Source: Methylomonas koyamae
GTDB lineage: Bacteria > Pseudomonadota > Gammaproteobacteria > Methylococcales > Methylomonadaceae
DNA: 64,000 bases
Reading direction: 5' to 3'
Assembly: GCF_019669905.1 (NCBI RefSeq)
Contig: NZ_AP019777.1
Location: 2,418,001-2,482,000, forward strand
Every line of letters begins with the position of its first letter. The stretch's first letter is position 1. Positions 47,005 through 56,755 of the stretch are shown here, in pieces. Made by a program: the position numbers and the translations under genes. Below the pieces are notes generated by a model. That model made no database searches and was not told where the DNA came from. It worked only from the letters and a program-made list of their open reading frames with translations.

Positions 47005-48180
47005 TTAATGCGCCGGAAGCGTTAACGGCTCGACGGCTGCGGGACTCAGGTAAAAGTAGCCGTCGCCATGGCTGATTACGCGTTGGTAGGGCAGATCGTC
47101 CAGCTCGGCCAGATAAACGATGGCGTGGGTTTTGATCAGGCAATAGACGATGTCGCCTTCGCCCAGGCCCATGTTCGAGCAAGCGCCTGGTGTGATCTCC
47201 GCCAACAAGGTCCCGCCGCAATCGATTTGCACGATCAGGCTTTCGCCGTTGGGGATCAAGGCGCAGATCCGGCCCTTGAGTTGGTTTTGAATGGAAATGC
47301 CGTCGATATAGGCGCGCGACAACGCAATATCGTTGGCGCGAATCGAAATCTGGGTTTGGCTGCCGACCGCAAAGTTCGGGCGTAACGGCAATATCAGCGT
47401 GGCGCCGGCGCTGTCGGCCAGACTGCAACCGGCTTGAAAGTCATGGTGGCGGATGGTGATGGGCAGGATATTGTCGATTTGGCGGACGCCGAGATAGCGC
47501 AACACGCCGTGTTGTTTGGCGATGTCGCGGAGCGAACCGCTACGCATGACTTGGCCGTGTTCGAGCACCACCAGTTGGTCGGTAAGCTCGATGATTTCAC
47601 CGACCGACTGGCTGGCGTACAGCACCGGCAGGCCGAATTCGTCCAGCAGCCGTTTCAGTATCGGCAGCAATTGCATCCGGTAAGCGTCGCCAATCGTGGC
47701 GAAGGTTTCGTCCAACAGCAGCAATTTCGGCGATTTCAGCAGGGAACGGGCTAACGCCACCCGCTGCCGTTCGCCGCCGGACAGTAGCTGGACCGGATTA
47801 TCCAGAATGCCGCCCAACTCCAGCAGATTGATCAGATAATCGGGCTTGAACAAGCGCCGTTGCTTTAAGGTACGAAAATAAGTCGCCTGCAACGTGTTGC
47901 GCACCGTTTCGGCGATGTCGGCGCAATCGGTTTGCAGCACGGCGCCGATCGGCCGCTGTTCGCGCGGCATGACGATGCCTTTTTTGCTGTCGAACAAAAT
48001 TTTGCCGTTCAAACTAATGTGGCCGCTTTGCGGTTGCAAGGTGCCGGCGATCAAGCTGAGCAGCGTGCTTTTGCCGGCGCCGGATTTGCCCAGCAAACCA
48101 ACGCTGGCATCGTCTATCGACATTTGCGTGGCCAAATCGAAATGGCCGCGCCGCAGTTTTACATTTACGTCCAACAACAT
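47005..48180 (-). CDS. modC: Molybdate ABC transporter ATPase (degenerate catalytic motifs)
   Basis: 391 residues: an ATPase domain (Walker A GLLGKSGAGKST, signature LLSGGERQRVALARSL) and a C-terminal Mop/TOBE domain from about residue 285 (GRICALIPNGESLIVQI). Walker B reads LLLLDETFATIGD instead of [12 protein letters not shown], and the switch-histidine position reads ASQSVGE instead of VSHSLDE. The protein is otherwise colinear with ModC. The modB permease expected beside it is absent. It follows a Mop-protein gene by 33 bases. Confidence 0.9.
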   Translation of the reverse strand: MLLDVNVKLRRGHFDLATQMSIDDASVGLLGKSGAGKSTLLSLIAGTLQPQSGHISLNGKILFDSKKGIVMPREQRPIGAVLQTDCADIAETVRNTLQATYFRTLKQRRLFKPDYLINLLELGGILDNPVQLLSGGERQRVALARSLLKSPKLLLLDETFATIGDAYRMQLLPILKRLLDEFGLPVLYASQSVGEIIELTDQLVVLEHGQVMRSGSLRDIAKQHGVLRYLGVRQIDNILPITIRHHDFQAGCSLADSAGATLILPLRPNFAVGSQTQISIRANDIALSRAYIDGISIQNQLKGRICALIPNGESLIVQIDCGGTLLAEITPGACSNMGLGEGDIVYCLIKTHAIVYLAELDDLPYQRVISHGDGYFYLSPAAVEPLTLPAH

Positions 48181-48212
48181 ACTGACCTCAGCCTAAAAAT
48201 GCCGGAACTCGA

Positions 48213-48641
48213 TCAATTTTGCACCGCCAGAATAACGGCGCCGGCCTTGAATATCGCCGTGGCCGGTTTGCCCGCGCGCAGCCCTAATGTTTCCACGCTA
48301 TCGTTGGTCACCGTTGCCACGACGATTTCGCCGCCTTTGAGTTCGATGTCGATTTCGGAATTGACCGCACCGGATTTGACGGCAACGACGGTTCCGGCGA
48401 GTTGGTTACGTGCGGAAATTTTATAACCGCCGAACTCGGTGACGACGATGATCTGCGGAGCTTTCACCAAAGCGGTAACTTCTACGCCGACTTCAATTCC
48501 GAGCGTTGCCACCGAATCTTTAGTGATCGATGCGACGAGACTGGCGCCGCCTTGCAAGCTCAGGTAAATCTCGGCATTAACTGTGCCGATCAGTACTTGT
48601 TCGACTTTGCCGCGAAATTGGTTGCGTGCACTGGTTTTCAC
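48213..48641 (-). CDS. Two-domain molybdopterin-binding-type (Mop) protein
   Basis: 142 residues made of two tandem Mop domains: MKTSARNQFRGKVEQV and KISARNQLAGTVVAV each start a repeat of about 70 residues. These bind molybdate or tungstate oxyanions and serve as storage or buffer. It is a soluble cytoplasmic protein with no membrane segment. It occupies the place where modB normally lies, between modA (41 bases upstream) and modC. Confidence 0.92.
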   Translation of the reverse strand: MKTSARNQFRGKVEQVLIGTVNAEIYLSLQGGASLVASITKDSVATLGIEVGVEVTALVKAPQIIVVTEFGGYKISARNQLAGTVVAVKSGAVNSEIDIELKGGEIVVATVTNDSVETLGLRAGKPATAIFKAGAVILAVQN

Positions 48642-48682
48642 ATAAGGTTCCGGTTGTTCAATGGTGCGCTGCGGAAAGGGTT

Positions 48683-49453
48683 TTATTTCGCCGGGGGCAG
48701 CGCATAGCCGTACTTTTCAATGATGGCCAAAGCCTGATCGGATTTCAGGAACTCTAACAAGGCTTGGGCCGCAGGATTTTCGGCGCCGTTTTTAAGCAAT
48801 ACCGCATCTTGCAGAATAGGCTGATAAAGTTTTGCCGGAACCGTCCAGCCCGAACCGGATCCGATCTTGCCGTTTTCAATTACTTGGGACAGGGCGACGA
48901 ACCCTAATTCGGCGTTGCCGCTACTGACGAATTGGTGGGTCTGGGCGATATTCTCGCCTTGTACGAATAAGGGTTCCAGCTTGCTCAGCAGCCCGAGGTT
49001 CTGCAATGTTTCGACCGCTGCCGCACCGTAGGGAGCGAGTTTAGGATCGGCCAGCGCCAGGTGTTTGAAATTGCCCGAATTCAATACTTGGCCCTGGGAA
49101 TCGACAAAATCCGGATTAGCCGACCACAACACCAATTTGCCGATCGCATAAGTAAAGCGGCTACCGGCCACGGCCAACCCGGATTCCTCGAGTTTTGCCG
49201 GGCTCTTATCGTCCGCCGACAAGAACACTTCGAACGGTGCGCCGTTTTCGAATTGCGCGACAAATTTCCCCGACGAGCCAAAAGACAATTTCGCCGTATG
49301 CCCGGTGGATTTCTCGAACGCTTCGGCGATTTCGGTCATCGGCTTGGTGAAGTTTGCCGCTACGGCGGCCAAAGCCGTGGCGGCATTGACGGCCTGACTG
49401 GCAACGAATAGCCCGACGATTACCAATAACCGGCGATTTTCAATAAAACCCAT
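48683..49453 (-). CDS. modA: Molybdate-binding periplasmic protein
   Basis: 256 residues with a signal peptide (LLVIVGLFVASQAVNAATA). LAAVAANFTKPMTEIAEAFE and FLSADDKSPAKLEESGL are ModA signatures, as is LPPAK at the end. It delivers molybdate to the inner-membrane permease. It is first gene of the mod cluster, behind a ModE-like palindrome. Molybdenum is needed by NasA in this window, through MoeA and MobB. Confidence 0.92.
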   Translation of the reverse strand: MGFIENRRLLVIVGLFVASQAVNAATALAAVAANFTKPMTEIAEAFEKSTGHTAKLSFGSSGKFVAQFENGAPFEVFLSADDKSPAKLEESGLAVAGSRFTYAIGKLVLWSANPDFVDSQGQVLNSGNFKHLALADPKLAPYGAAAVETLQNLGLLSKLEPLFVQGENIAQTHQFVSSGNAELGFVALSQVIENGKIGSGSGWTVPAKLYQPILQDAVLLKNGAENPAAQALLEFLKSDQALAIIEKYGYALPPAK

Positions 49454-49494
49454 TTTTGCCCTCCGTATTTTTGGTTGATCGGCTTAGTGTATAT

Positions 49495-49518
49495 CGTTGT
49501 ATACAAATGTAAACAACG
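49495..49518. promoter_or_regulatory. ModE-like operator upstream of modA
   Basis: CGTTGTATAC-AAAT-GTAAACAACG: 10-bp arms with one mismatch. It is 42 bases upstream of the modA start and has the CGnTnTATA...TAnAnCG look of ModE sites. No modE gene is in the window. Confidence 0.55.
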
Positions 49519-49920
49519 TTTGCTTGGGAAAGTCGCCGGAATCTGCGGACCGACCACGCCTGTAAATCGAAAATGGCCTTTATATTGTGATGGAATTTGA
49601 ATCGGTAACTAGATATAGGTTTTACGGATCAGGCAAGCACAGATAAATCAATCATTGGTTAACAAACTGTTTTTGTAATAGAAACGGCGGTTTATGATCG
49701 GCAAAGCCGCCGCAGGCCTAGTGCATCAGTCATTATCCGACAAGCAGACTAAGGAACTTGCGAAATTGTCCGGCTTATATAACGTTTGCCATTGTTCCAA
49801 TGGCTTCCGCAATCCATCTAAGCGTCAAGAATGGTGAAGTGAAATTAGCAGCCTTGTTAAAATGCTGCAGTCTTCGACCTTTCGGGCTTGGTTTTTTAAA
49901 ATCGATTAAGGAATTTGCAC
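49519..49920. other. Intergenic region between mod operon and MFS gene
   Basis: Divergent promoter region of about 400 bp, A+T-richer than its surroundings. A GGCGG/CCGCC hairpin lies at about 49686-49712. No gene, RNA or repeat is supported. Confidence 0.4.
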
Positions 49921-51315
49921 ATGGCAGGATTTTTCTCGAAACAGCGCATTATCGCCCGGCCTGGCTACAGCCGTTGGCTGGCGCCGCCGGCGGCATTGTC
50001 GGTGCATCTGTGTATCGGCCAGGCTTATGCTTTCAGCGTATTCAACGATCCGTTAACGCGTATTATCGGCATCGACGCATCGACGGCGGACGATTGGAAA
50101 TTGACCGAGTTGGGCTGGATTTTCAGCTTGGCGATCGTATTTCTGGGCTTGTCTGCGGCATTCGGCGGCAAATGGCTGGAAAAAGTCGGCCCGCGCCTGA
50201 CCATGTTCGTTGCAGCCTGCTGTTTCGGCGGCGGATTTTTGATCGCGGCACTCGGGGTCAAGCTGCATCAAATCGGTTTACTTTACCTGGGCTACGGCGT
50301 GATCGGCGGCATCGGTCTGGGCCTGGGTTACGTGTCGCCGGTTTCGACCTTAATCAAATGGTTCCCGGACCGGCGCGGCATGGCGACCGGTATGGCAATC
50401 ATGGGCTTCGGCGGCGGCGCCATGATCGGTGCTCCGTTATCGGTGTTGTTGATGGATAAGTTCAAATCCGCGACTTCGGTCGGCGTGATGGAAGCCTTTC
50501 TGGTGATGGGCGGCTTGTATTTTTGTTCGATGCTGATCGGCGCCCTGACTATCCGCATTCCGCCGGAAGGTTGGCAGCCAGCGGGTTGGACGCCGCCGGT
50601 TGCCGCCAACAAAATGATTACCGACAAACACGTGCATATCGACCAGGCCCTGAAAACGCCGCAGTTTTATTTGTTATGGCTGGTGTTGTGCTTGAACGTC
50701 AGCGCCGGCATCGGCGTGTTGGGGCAGGCATCGGTGATGATTCAAGAAATGTTCAAAGGCTTGGTGACGCCGGCCGCCGCCGCGGGCTTCGTCGGCTTGC
50801 TCAGTTTGTTCAACATGGGCGGCCGTTTCTTCTGGTCGTCGGCGTCGGATTATTTGGGCCGCAAACATACTTACATGATCTTTTTTGCGGTCGGCGCGGT
50901 GCTCTACGCAACGATTCCATCGATGGGCATGGCCGGCAACATGGCAATGTTCGTGTTGCTGTATGCGCTGATCATGAGTATGTACGGTGGTGGATTTTCG
51001 ACGATTCCGGCCTATCTGGCCGATATTTTCGGCACCCGTTTCGTCGGCGGCATTCACGGCCGTTTGTTAACCGCCTGGTCCACGGCTGGCGTGCTGGGTC
51101 CGGTGTTGGTGAATTATCTGCGCGAATATCAGATCGGCCAGGGCGTGGCCAAAGCCGAAGCCTATAACATGACGATGTACATCATGGCCGGTTTGTTGTT
51201 AGCGGGATTTGCCGCCAATCTGGCGATTCGGCCGGTGCATGAAAAGCACCATATGAAACACGGCGATTTCGACGAGCTGGATGGCATTTATCCGGTCGGC
51301 GACTCAGACCATTAA
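49921..51315 (+). CDS. OFA-type MFS transporter (oxalate/formate antiporter family)
   Basis: 464 residues; ATG 49921 has AAGGA 8 bases upstream (a TTG six bases earlier is possible). Twelve membrane helices; the loop VSTLIKWFPDRRGMATGMAI is the conserved OFA motif, and FIWSSASDYLGRKHTYMIFF-like sequence follows helix 8. Family members exchange organic anions such as oxalate and formate across the inner membrane. The true substrate is not evident. A 42-residue partner is encoded 20 bases downstream. Confidence 0.88.
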   Translation: MAGFFSKQRIIARPGYSRWLAPPAALSVHLCIGQAYAFSVFNDPLTRIIGIDASTADDWKLTELGWIFSLAIVFLGLSAAFGGKWLEKVGPRLTMFVAACCFGGGFLIAALGVKLHQIGLLYLGYGVIGGIGLGLGYVSPVSTLIKWFPDRRGMATGMAIMGFGGGAMIGAPLSVLLMDKFKSATSVGVMEAFLVMGGLYFCSMLIGALTIRIPPEGWQPAGWTPPVAANKMITDKHVHIDQALKTPQFYLLWLVLCLNVSAGIGVLGQASVMIQEMFKGLVTPAAAAGFVGLLSLFNMGGRFFWSSASDYLGRKHTYMIFFAVGAVLYATIPSMGMAGNMAMFVLLYALIMSMYGGGFSTIPAYLADIFGTRFVGGIHGRLLTAWSTAGVLGPVLVNYLREYQIGQGVAKAEAYNMTMYIMAGLLLAGFAANLAIRPVHEKHHMKHGDFDELDGIYPVGDSDH

Positions 51316-51335
51316 CACCAATAACGGGGGGAACG

Positions 51336-51464
51336 ATGAACGACTCGCAAGACACTAAACCGTCCAGTCGGTTGGCCGTAGCGTTATTCTGGCTTTACGT
51401 TTTGTTGCCGCTGTCCTGGGGCGTTTGGTCGACGGTGAAGAAGGCGCTGGCGCTTTTCGCTTGA
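51336..51464 (+). CDS. MFS transporter small subunit (42 residues)
   Basis: Begins MNDSQDTKPSSRLAVALFWL and ends STVKKALALFA: a short polar start and one membrane helix (about residues 14-34). A strong G-rich site (CGGGGGGAACG) precedes the ATG. Very small single-helix proteins of this type are encoded beside OFA-type MFS genes in many proteobacteria. The role is presumably as an accessory subunit of the adjacent transporter. Confidence 0.8.
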   Translation: MNDSQDTKPSSRLAVALFWLYVLLPLSWGVWSTVKKALALFA

Positions 51465-51521
51465 TCCGGCCCAGCGATCTTTGCTGCCCCGGCACTGGCA
51501 CCAGCGCCGGGAGATTCGGAC

Positions 51522-52856
51522 TTAACGGGACTCGGAATTTTTCGTGCCGGCTGCTTGCCGCAAATATTGGTTGACCACTTCCAGATCGACTTCGCTCAAA
51601 CTGCCGGCCGCTTCCTTCAATTTGATGCCGTTGATTAGATAATCGTAACGGCTTCTGGCGTAATCGCTTTTGGCTTTATACAGGTTGCGTTGCTCGGTCA
51701 ATACGTCGACCATCGTGCGGGTACCGACTTCAAAGCCGGCTTCAGCGGCTTGTACCGCCATGTCTGCGGATTTGCTGGTGGCATCCAGCGCTTTGACCCG
51801 GCTGATGCTGGAAACCATGCCACGAAATGCGTCTTTGACGCCGCGGGTCACGCTACGCTTGACCTTGGTCAGGTCTTCCTTGGCGGCTTCGTATTCATGT
51901 TCGGCTTGGCGTACCCGTGACGACACGCCGCCGCCTTCGTACAGCGGCAGATTCAACTGCAAGCCGAAACTTTCGCTATTGCCGCGCAGACCGTAACGGT
52001 TACCGGTGTCCATATCGCCGTATTGGGCGACGATATCCAGCGTCGGCATGTGCTTGGACTCCTGCAAATCGATGTTCTTTCTGATGTATTCGGCCTGGTT
52101 GATTTGGGCCACGATCGAAAAATTGTTGCTCTCGGCGGAATTGGCCCAGGACGACAAATCTTCCGGCTCCGGCGGCGATAGCGGAATTTCCGGCTGTAAG
52201 CCGTCCAACTCGGCGGCGTTGTCGCCGACGATTTCGCGCAAGGCCTCCTTGCTGTTGTCGAGCAGGTTTTGCGCTTCGATTTCGCTGGCCAGCGCCCGGT
52301 CGTAACCGGCTTGGGCTTCGTAGACGTCGGTAATGGCAATGATGCCGACATCGAACCGCTGCTTGGCTTGTTCCAATTGTTTTTCGATGGCTTTCTTTTC
52401 GGCGACCGCAAATTCCAGGTTGTCTTGCGCCGCCAGTATGTTGAAGTAGGCCTCCGCGGTGCGCCGCATTAAATTCTGGTATTTGGCCTGAAATTGGGCT
52501 TCGGCCTGGGCGATTTTATTGTCGGCTTGATCCAATTGCACCCAGTGTTCCCAGTGAAACACCGGTTGTTTTAGGTTGAAGCCCAGCTTGCTGTCCCAGT
52601 AGTGCTGCAACGTGGTACCCAAGAAACTGGTACTTTCCAGGCGGTTACGGCTGCTGTTGGCACTGAACGAGAGATTCGGCAACATTTGGGCAATACTTTG
52701 CGACTTGATTTCGGCCGTCGCCAGTTTGTTGATATCCGAGCTTTTGAAATCGGGATCGTTGGCTTTTGCCAATTGGAAGGTCTCCAGCAAATCCTGGCTG
52801 AATGCCAACTTTACCGGGATTAACGCCACCAAAAGCGTGCATAACGTTCTTGTCAT
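51522..52856 (-). CDS. TolC-family outer-membrane channel protein
   Basis: 444 residues from ATG 52856; the signal peptide is MTRTLCTLLVALIPVKLAFS with cleavage before Q. The duplicated TolC layout is visible: long alpha-helical stretches (NDPDFKSSDINKLATAEIKS; EYEAAKEDLTKVKRSVTRGV) flank beta-barrel strands such as NLPLYEGGGVSSRVRQ and EAGFEVGTRTMVDVL. It forms the outer-membrane exit duct of type I and RND exporters. No exporter gene is adjacent; it could serve HlyD-type systems encoded elsewhere, including the cassette at 19-26 kb (inference). Confidence 0.9.
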   Translation of the reverse strand: MTRTLCTLLVALIPVKLAFSQDLLETFQLAKANDPDFKSSDINKLATAEIKSQSIAQMLPNLSFSANSSRNRLESTSFLGTTLQHYWDSKLGFNLKQPVFHWEHWVQLDQADNKIAQAEAQFQAKYQNLMRRTAEAYFNILAAQDNLEFAVAEKKAIEKQLEQAKQRFDVGIIAITDVYEAQAGYDRALASEIEAQNLLDNSKEALREIVGDNAAELDGLQPEIPLSPPEPEDLSSWANSAESNNFSIVAQINQAEYIRKNIDLQESKHMPTLDIVAQYGDMDTGNRYGLRGNSESFGLQLNLPLYEGGGVSSRVRQAEHEYEAAKEDLTKVKRSVTRGVKDAFRGMVSSISRVKALDATSKSADMAVQAAEAGFEVGTRTMVDVLTEQRNLYKAKSDYARSRYDYLINGIKLKEAAGSLSEVDLEVVNQYLRQAAGTKNSESR

Positions 52857-53004
52857 TGCGGTATCTCGTACGGACAGGTAAAAATAAAACGGCATTATCG
52901 CCTAAAATAGCGGAGCCACAGTGTTTAATTAAATAAGAATGCCATAAGGTTAGGCACACATTATTTATTCGTCAAAACCAAACTGAAACCTGAAAAGAGC
53001 CACT

Positions 53005-53886
53005 ATGAGCCAGAAAATCACTAAAGCCGTTTTCCCAGCCGCCGGCCTAGGCACCCGTTCCTTGCCGGCAACCAAGGCCGTCGCCAAGGAGATGTTGCCT
53101 ATCGTCGACAAGCCGTTGATCCAATATGCAGTCGAGGAAGCGGTCGCGGCCGGCATCGACACCATGGTGTTCGTAATCGGCCGTAACAAGGAATCCATTG
53201 CCAACCATTTCGATAAATCCTACGAACTGGAAAAAGAACTGGAGAAAAGCGGTAAGACCGGATTGCTAAACATGTTGCGCGACTTGCTGCCGCCGCACGT
53301 ATCCTGCGTATTCGTGCGCCAAGCGGAAGCCTTGGGTTTGGGCCATGCCGTGCATTGCGCCAAACCGGTGGTCGGTAACGAACCGTTCGCGGTTATTTTG
53401 CCGGACGACCTGATCGAAGACGGCAGCCGTGGCTGTCTGAAGCAAATGGTGGATCTGTTCGAAAAAGAGCAATCCAGTATCCTCGGTGTAGAGCGGGTCG
53501 ATCCTACAGAAACCCATAAATACGGCATCGTCGAGCACAGCGAAACCGCGCCGCGGGTCGGTAAGCTCAGTTCCATTGTCGAAAAACCGAAACCGGAAGT
53601 AGCACCATCCAATATTGCGGTGGTCGGCCGCTACATCCTGACGCCGGCGATCTTCCAGAAAATCGAGAGCACCGGCCGCGGCGCCGGCGGCGAAATTCAG
53701 TTGACCGATGCCATTGCCGCGCTGATGAAAGACGAACAAGTCCTGTCTTACGAATTCGAAGGCAACCGTTACGACTGCGGTTCCAAATTCGGTTTCCTGT
53801 TAGCCAACGTCGAGTACGGCTTGTTACACCAGGAAATCAACCAAGAGTTCGGCCAATATCTGAAACAACGCGCCGCTAAAATCTGA
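53005..53886 (+). CDS. galU: UTP-glucose-1-phosphate uridylyltransferase
   Basis: 293 residues. The nucleotide-binding PAAGLGTRSLPATKAVAKEM motif and VEKPKPEVAPSN catalytic segment are those of GalU. It makes UDP-glucose for polysaccharide and trehalose/LPS synthesis. It has an own promoter region with GAGCC before ATG. Confidence 0.95.
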   Translation: MSQKITKAVFPAAGLGTRSLPATKAVAKEMLPIVDKPLIQYAVEEAVAAGIDTMVFVIGRNKESIANHFDKSYELEKELEKSGKTGLLNMLRDLLPPHVSCVFVRQAEALGLGHAVHCAKPVVGNEPFAVILPDDLIEDGSRGCLKQMVDLFEKEQSSILGVERVDPTETHKYGIVEHSETAPRVGKLSSIVEKPKPEVAPSNIAVVGRYILTPAIFQKIESTGRGAGGEIQLTDAIAALMKDEQVLSYEFEGNRYDCGSKFGFLLANVEYGLLHQEINQEFGQYLKQRAAKI

Positions 53887-53895
53887 CGATGGCGT

Positions 53896-53923
53896 CCGGA
53901 ACGGCTAGCCGCAGCCGTTCCGG
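53896..53923. terminator. Shared terminator hairpin between galU and the DMT gene
   Basis: CCGGAACGGCT-AGCCGC-AGCCGTTCCGG: 11-bp perfect arms. It overlaps the 3' end of the convergent gene. No T tract follows in either direction, so it may act by blocking or protecting ends. Confidence 0.5.
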
Positions 53924-54798
53924 GCTTGCCGTCGGTTTACCGTTTCGTAAATCAACAGAGCCAACATGATCAGTGCCGTGCCGGCCAAAGTGGTCGGCGT
54001 GATCGGTTCCTGATTCACGCTATAACCCAAAAACAGCGACATTACCGGCGTCAGCAGATTCATCATCGCGACGTTGGTCGCCTGCATGTTGTTCAGCACG
54101 AAGTAATACAGCGCAAACCCCAGCGTGGTGGCGATCACGCCGAGGTAGATGATCGAATACAGCGCCTTTGGCTCGATGTTTTGCGGGAATAGCAAGCCGT
54201 CCATACCATACCAAGTCGCCAGGTACAGCGGCACCGCAAGCGATAAGCCGCCGGTGACCAACGGCAACGCTCCAAGACCGGCATCGATTTGTTTGACCCA
54301 CACCGCGCTCGCGGCATGGATGAAGGTGGCGGCCAGCACGCCGATCAGGCCGGCCATTGCTTGCTGATGCAATTCCAGCGCCGAATTGAACATCACCAGC
54401 AGGCCGCAAACCCCCAGGCTGTAAGCGAACAATTTGCCCCAACCGAGGCTGCGTTCTTTCAAGTAGGCTGCCGCCATGAACGCGGTCATGAACGGGCTGA
54501 GGCCGAAAATCACCGAAATCCAGCCGGAAGGCACAAATTGCGCCGACCAATAGGTTACCAACATGCTACCGTATAGTTGTACCGCCACGGCGAAATAGCT
54601 GGCCAAAGCCGGCCGGTGCAACGGTATCGGCTGCCGCAACACTAAACTTAACAACAGCAGGCAACTGAGGCCGATGCTCATCCGCGCCGCGGCGCCGAAT
54701 ACGAAGCCGGCGCCTATACTGCTCCATTGGATGGCCAGCGGCGTCGTGGTCCAGATCAACACCACGCCGATATAGGCCAGGCCGAGGCGAAGTTTCAC
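53905..54798 (-). CDS. EamA-family (DMT superfamily) inner-membrane transporter
   Basis: 297 residues, about ten membrane helices in two EamA halves (LAYIGVVLIWTTTPLAIQWS first; GLIGVLAATFIHAASAVWVK second). The family exports amino acids, nucleotides or other metabolites. The substrate is unknown. It starts 1 base before the acs stop, so it may be cotranscribed with acs. Confidence 0.88.
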   Translation of the reverse strand: MKLRLGLAYIGVVLIWTTTPLAIQWSSIGAGFVFGAAARMSIGLSCLLLLSLVLRQPIPLHRPALASYFAVAVQLYGSMLVTYWSAQFVPSGWISVIFGLSPFMTAFMAAAYLKERSLGWGKLFAYSLGVCGLLVMFNSALELHQQAMAGLIGVLAATFIHAASAVWVKQIDAGLGALPLVTGGLSLAVPLYLATWYGMDGLLFPQNIEPKALYSIIYLGVIATTLGFALYYFVLNNMQATNVAMMNLLTPVMSLFLGYSVNQEPITPTTLAGTALIMLALLIYETVNRRQARNGCG

Positions 54799-54799
54799 C

Positions 54800-56740
54800 T
54801 TAGGGCAATTTCAAGCGGTTGGCGATCAATTGTTCGACCACCGACGGATCGGCCAAAGTCGAGGTATCGCCCAAGTCGTGAAATTCGTTGGCGGCAATCT
54901 TACGCAGAATTCGGCGCATGATTTTACCGGAGCGGGTTTTAGGCAGGCTAGGCGCCCATTGGATCAAGTCGGGCAGCGCGATGGCGCTGATTTCTTCGCG
55001 AACCAAGTCTTTAAGTTCGCCCTTCAGGCTACTGCTGCCTTCGATGCCCACGTTCAACGTGACGTAGGCATAAATACCTTGGCCTTTGATTGGATGCGGA
55101 AAACCGACCACAGCGGCTTCGGCCACCAGATCGTGCAAGACCAGTGCGCTTTCGATTTCGGCGGTTCCAAGCCGGTGGCCGCAGACGTTCAGCACGTCGT
55201 CTATCCTGCCGGTGATCCAGTAATAGCCGTCTTGATCGCGGCGGGCGCCGTCGCCGGCAAAATAGTAGCCGGGAAACTTGCTGAAGTAGGTGTCGACGAA
55301 ACGTTGGTGGTCGCCGTAAATAGTGCGGGCCTGGCCCGGCCAGGGATGGGTCAGCACCAGGATGCCTTCGGCTTCGCCTGCCAGTTCGTGGCCGTCCTGA
55401 TCCAGAATGGCCGGCTGTACGCCGAAAAAGGGCAAAGTGGCCGAACCCGGTTTCAAGGTTGTAGCACCGGGTAGCGGTGTGATTAAAATGCCGCCGGTTT
55501 CGGTTTGCCACCAGGTGTCGACCAGCGGGCAGCGCTTGTTGCCGACCACGTGGTAATACCATTCCCAGGCTTCCGGATTGATCGGTTCGCCGACGCTGCC
55601 GAGAATACGCAGCGAGGTGCGTTGGGTACGATTGACGAATTCGTCGCCCTGCGCCATCAGCGCCCGGATCGCGGTCGGCGCGGTGTAAAAAATATTAACC
55701 CGGTGCTTGTCGATGACTTGCCAGAACCGGTCCGGATGCGGATGGGTCGGTACGCCTTCGAACATCAGCGTCGTCGCGCCGTTGCACAACGGACCGTACA
55801 ACACGTAGGAATGGCCGGTGATCCAACCGATATCGGCGGTACACCAATAGATATCGCCTTCCTGGTAGTCGAATACGTATTTGTGCGTCATTGCCGCGTA
55901 CAGCAAGTAACCGCCGGTGGTATGCAACACGCCTTTCGGTTGGCCGGTGGAGCCGGAGGTGTAGAGGATGAACAAGGGATCTTCGGCGTCCATCATTTCC
56001 GGCGGACACTCGGCGGAAGCGGTCGCCATCGCCGTGTGGTAACAAATATCGCGTTCTTCATGCCAGGGGATATCGTGGCCGGTGTGTTTGATGACGATGA
56101 CTTTGCGCAAATTCGGACACTGGTCGGCGGCTTTGTCGACGTTCAGCTTGGAATGGACAATTTTGCCGCCGCGGTAGCTCTCGTCAGCGCAAATCAATAA
56201 GCGGCAATCGGCGTCGATTATCCGATCGCGCAACGCATCGGCCGAAAAGCCGCCGAAGACGATGGAATGCACCGCGCCGATCCGCGCACAGGCCAGAATC
56301 GCTACCGCCGCTTCGGCGATCATCGGCAGATAGATGCAGACCCGGTCGCCTTTTTCGACTCCTTGCGCTTTCAAGACATTGCCGAATTTGCAGACCTGCT
56401 CGTGCAATTCGCGGTAGGTCAGCGTGCGGCTGTCGGCAGGATCGTCGCCTTCCCAGATCACGGCGATTTGGTCGGCGCGCTTGGCTAGATGGCGGTCCAG
56501 ACAGTTGACGGTGACATTCAATTTGCCGCCGACAAACCATTGAATTTCGCCTTTGGGGTAGTCGTATTGCAGTACTTTGTGCCACGGTTCTTGCCAATCC
56601 AAAAACAGTTCCGCTTGTTCGGCCCAAAAAACCTCCGGTTGCTCTACCGATTGCCGGTACAACCGCTGATATGCCGCTGCATCGATATGTGCGCTGGCCG
56701 CAATCTTGGCCGGCACCGGGTAGGTTTTTTGATCTGACAT
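54800..56740 (-). CDS. acs: Acetyl-CoA synthetase
   Basis: 646 residues, full length. The AMP-binding loop [15 protein letters not shown], the WWQTETGG motif, and the acetylatable lysine region [12 protein letters not shown] are all present. It activates acetate with ATP and CoA. It is expected to be controlled by lysine acetylation at the Lys of SGK. Confidence 0.96.
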   Translation of the reverse strand: MSDQKTYPVPAKIAASAHIDAAAYQRLYRQSVEQPEVFWAEQAELFLDWQEPWHKVLQYDYPKGEIQWFVGGKLNVTVNCLDRHLAKRADQIAVIWEGDDPADSRTLTYRELHEQVCKFGNVLKAQGVEKGDRVCIYLPMIAEAAVAILACARIGAVHSIVFGGFSADALRDRIIDADCRLLICADESYRGGKIVHSKLNVDKAADQCPNLRKVIVIKHTGHDIPWHEERDICYHTAMATASAECPPEMMDAEDPLFILYTSGSTGQPKGVLHTTGGYLLYAAMTHKYVFDYQEGDIYWCTADIGWITGHSYVLYGPLCNGATTLMFEGVPTHPHPDRFWQVIDKHRVNIFYTAPTAIRALMAQGDEFVNRTQRTSLRILGSVGEPINPEAWEWYYHVVGNKRCPLVDTWWQTETGGILITPLPGATTLKPGSATLPFFGVQPAILDQDGHELAGEAEGILVLTHPWPGQARTIYGDHQRFVDTYFSKFPGYYFAGDGARRDQDGYYWITGRIDDVLNVCGHRLGTAEIESALVLHDLVAEAAVVGFPHPIKGQGIYAYVTLNVGIEGSSSLKGELKDLVREEISAIALPDLIQWAPSLPKTRSGKIMRRILRKIAANEFHDLGDTSTLADPSVVEQLIANRLKLP

Positions 56741-56755
56741 GTTTTACTCCTTGTG

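Noticed and set aside
46883-47428. Minus-strand ORF between lnt and modC
   Set aside because: It overlaps the modC C-terminal Mop domain in another frame and looks like an arginine-rich shadow.
49758-50459. Alternative ORF overlapping the MFS gene start
   Set aside because: It is in a different frame over most of its length and has no domain; the OFA frame is clearly coding.
51488-51511. CCCGGC/GCCGGG hairpin after the small MFS subunit gene
   Set aside because: Plausible stem but no T tract on either strand, and it could equally be the end of convergent tolC transcription; not reported as a terminator.
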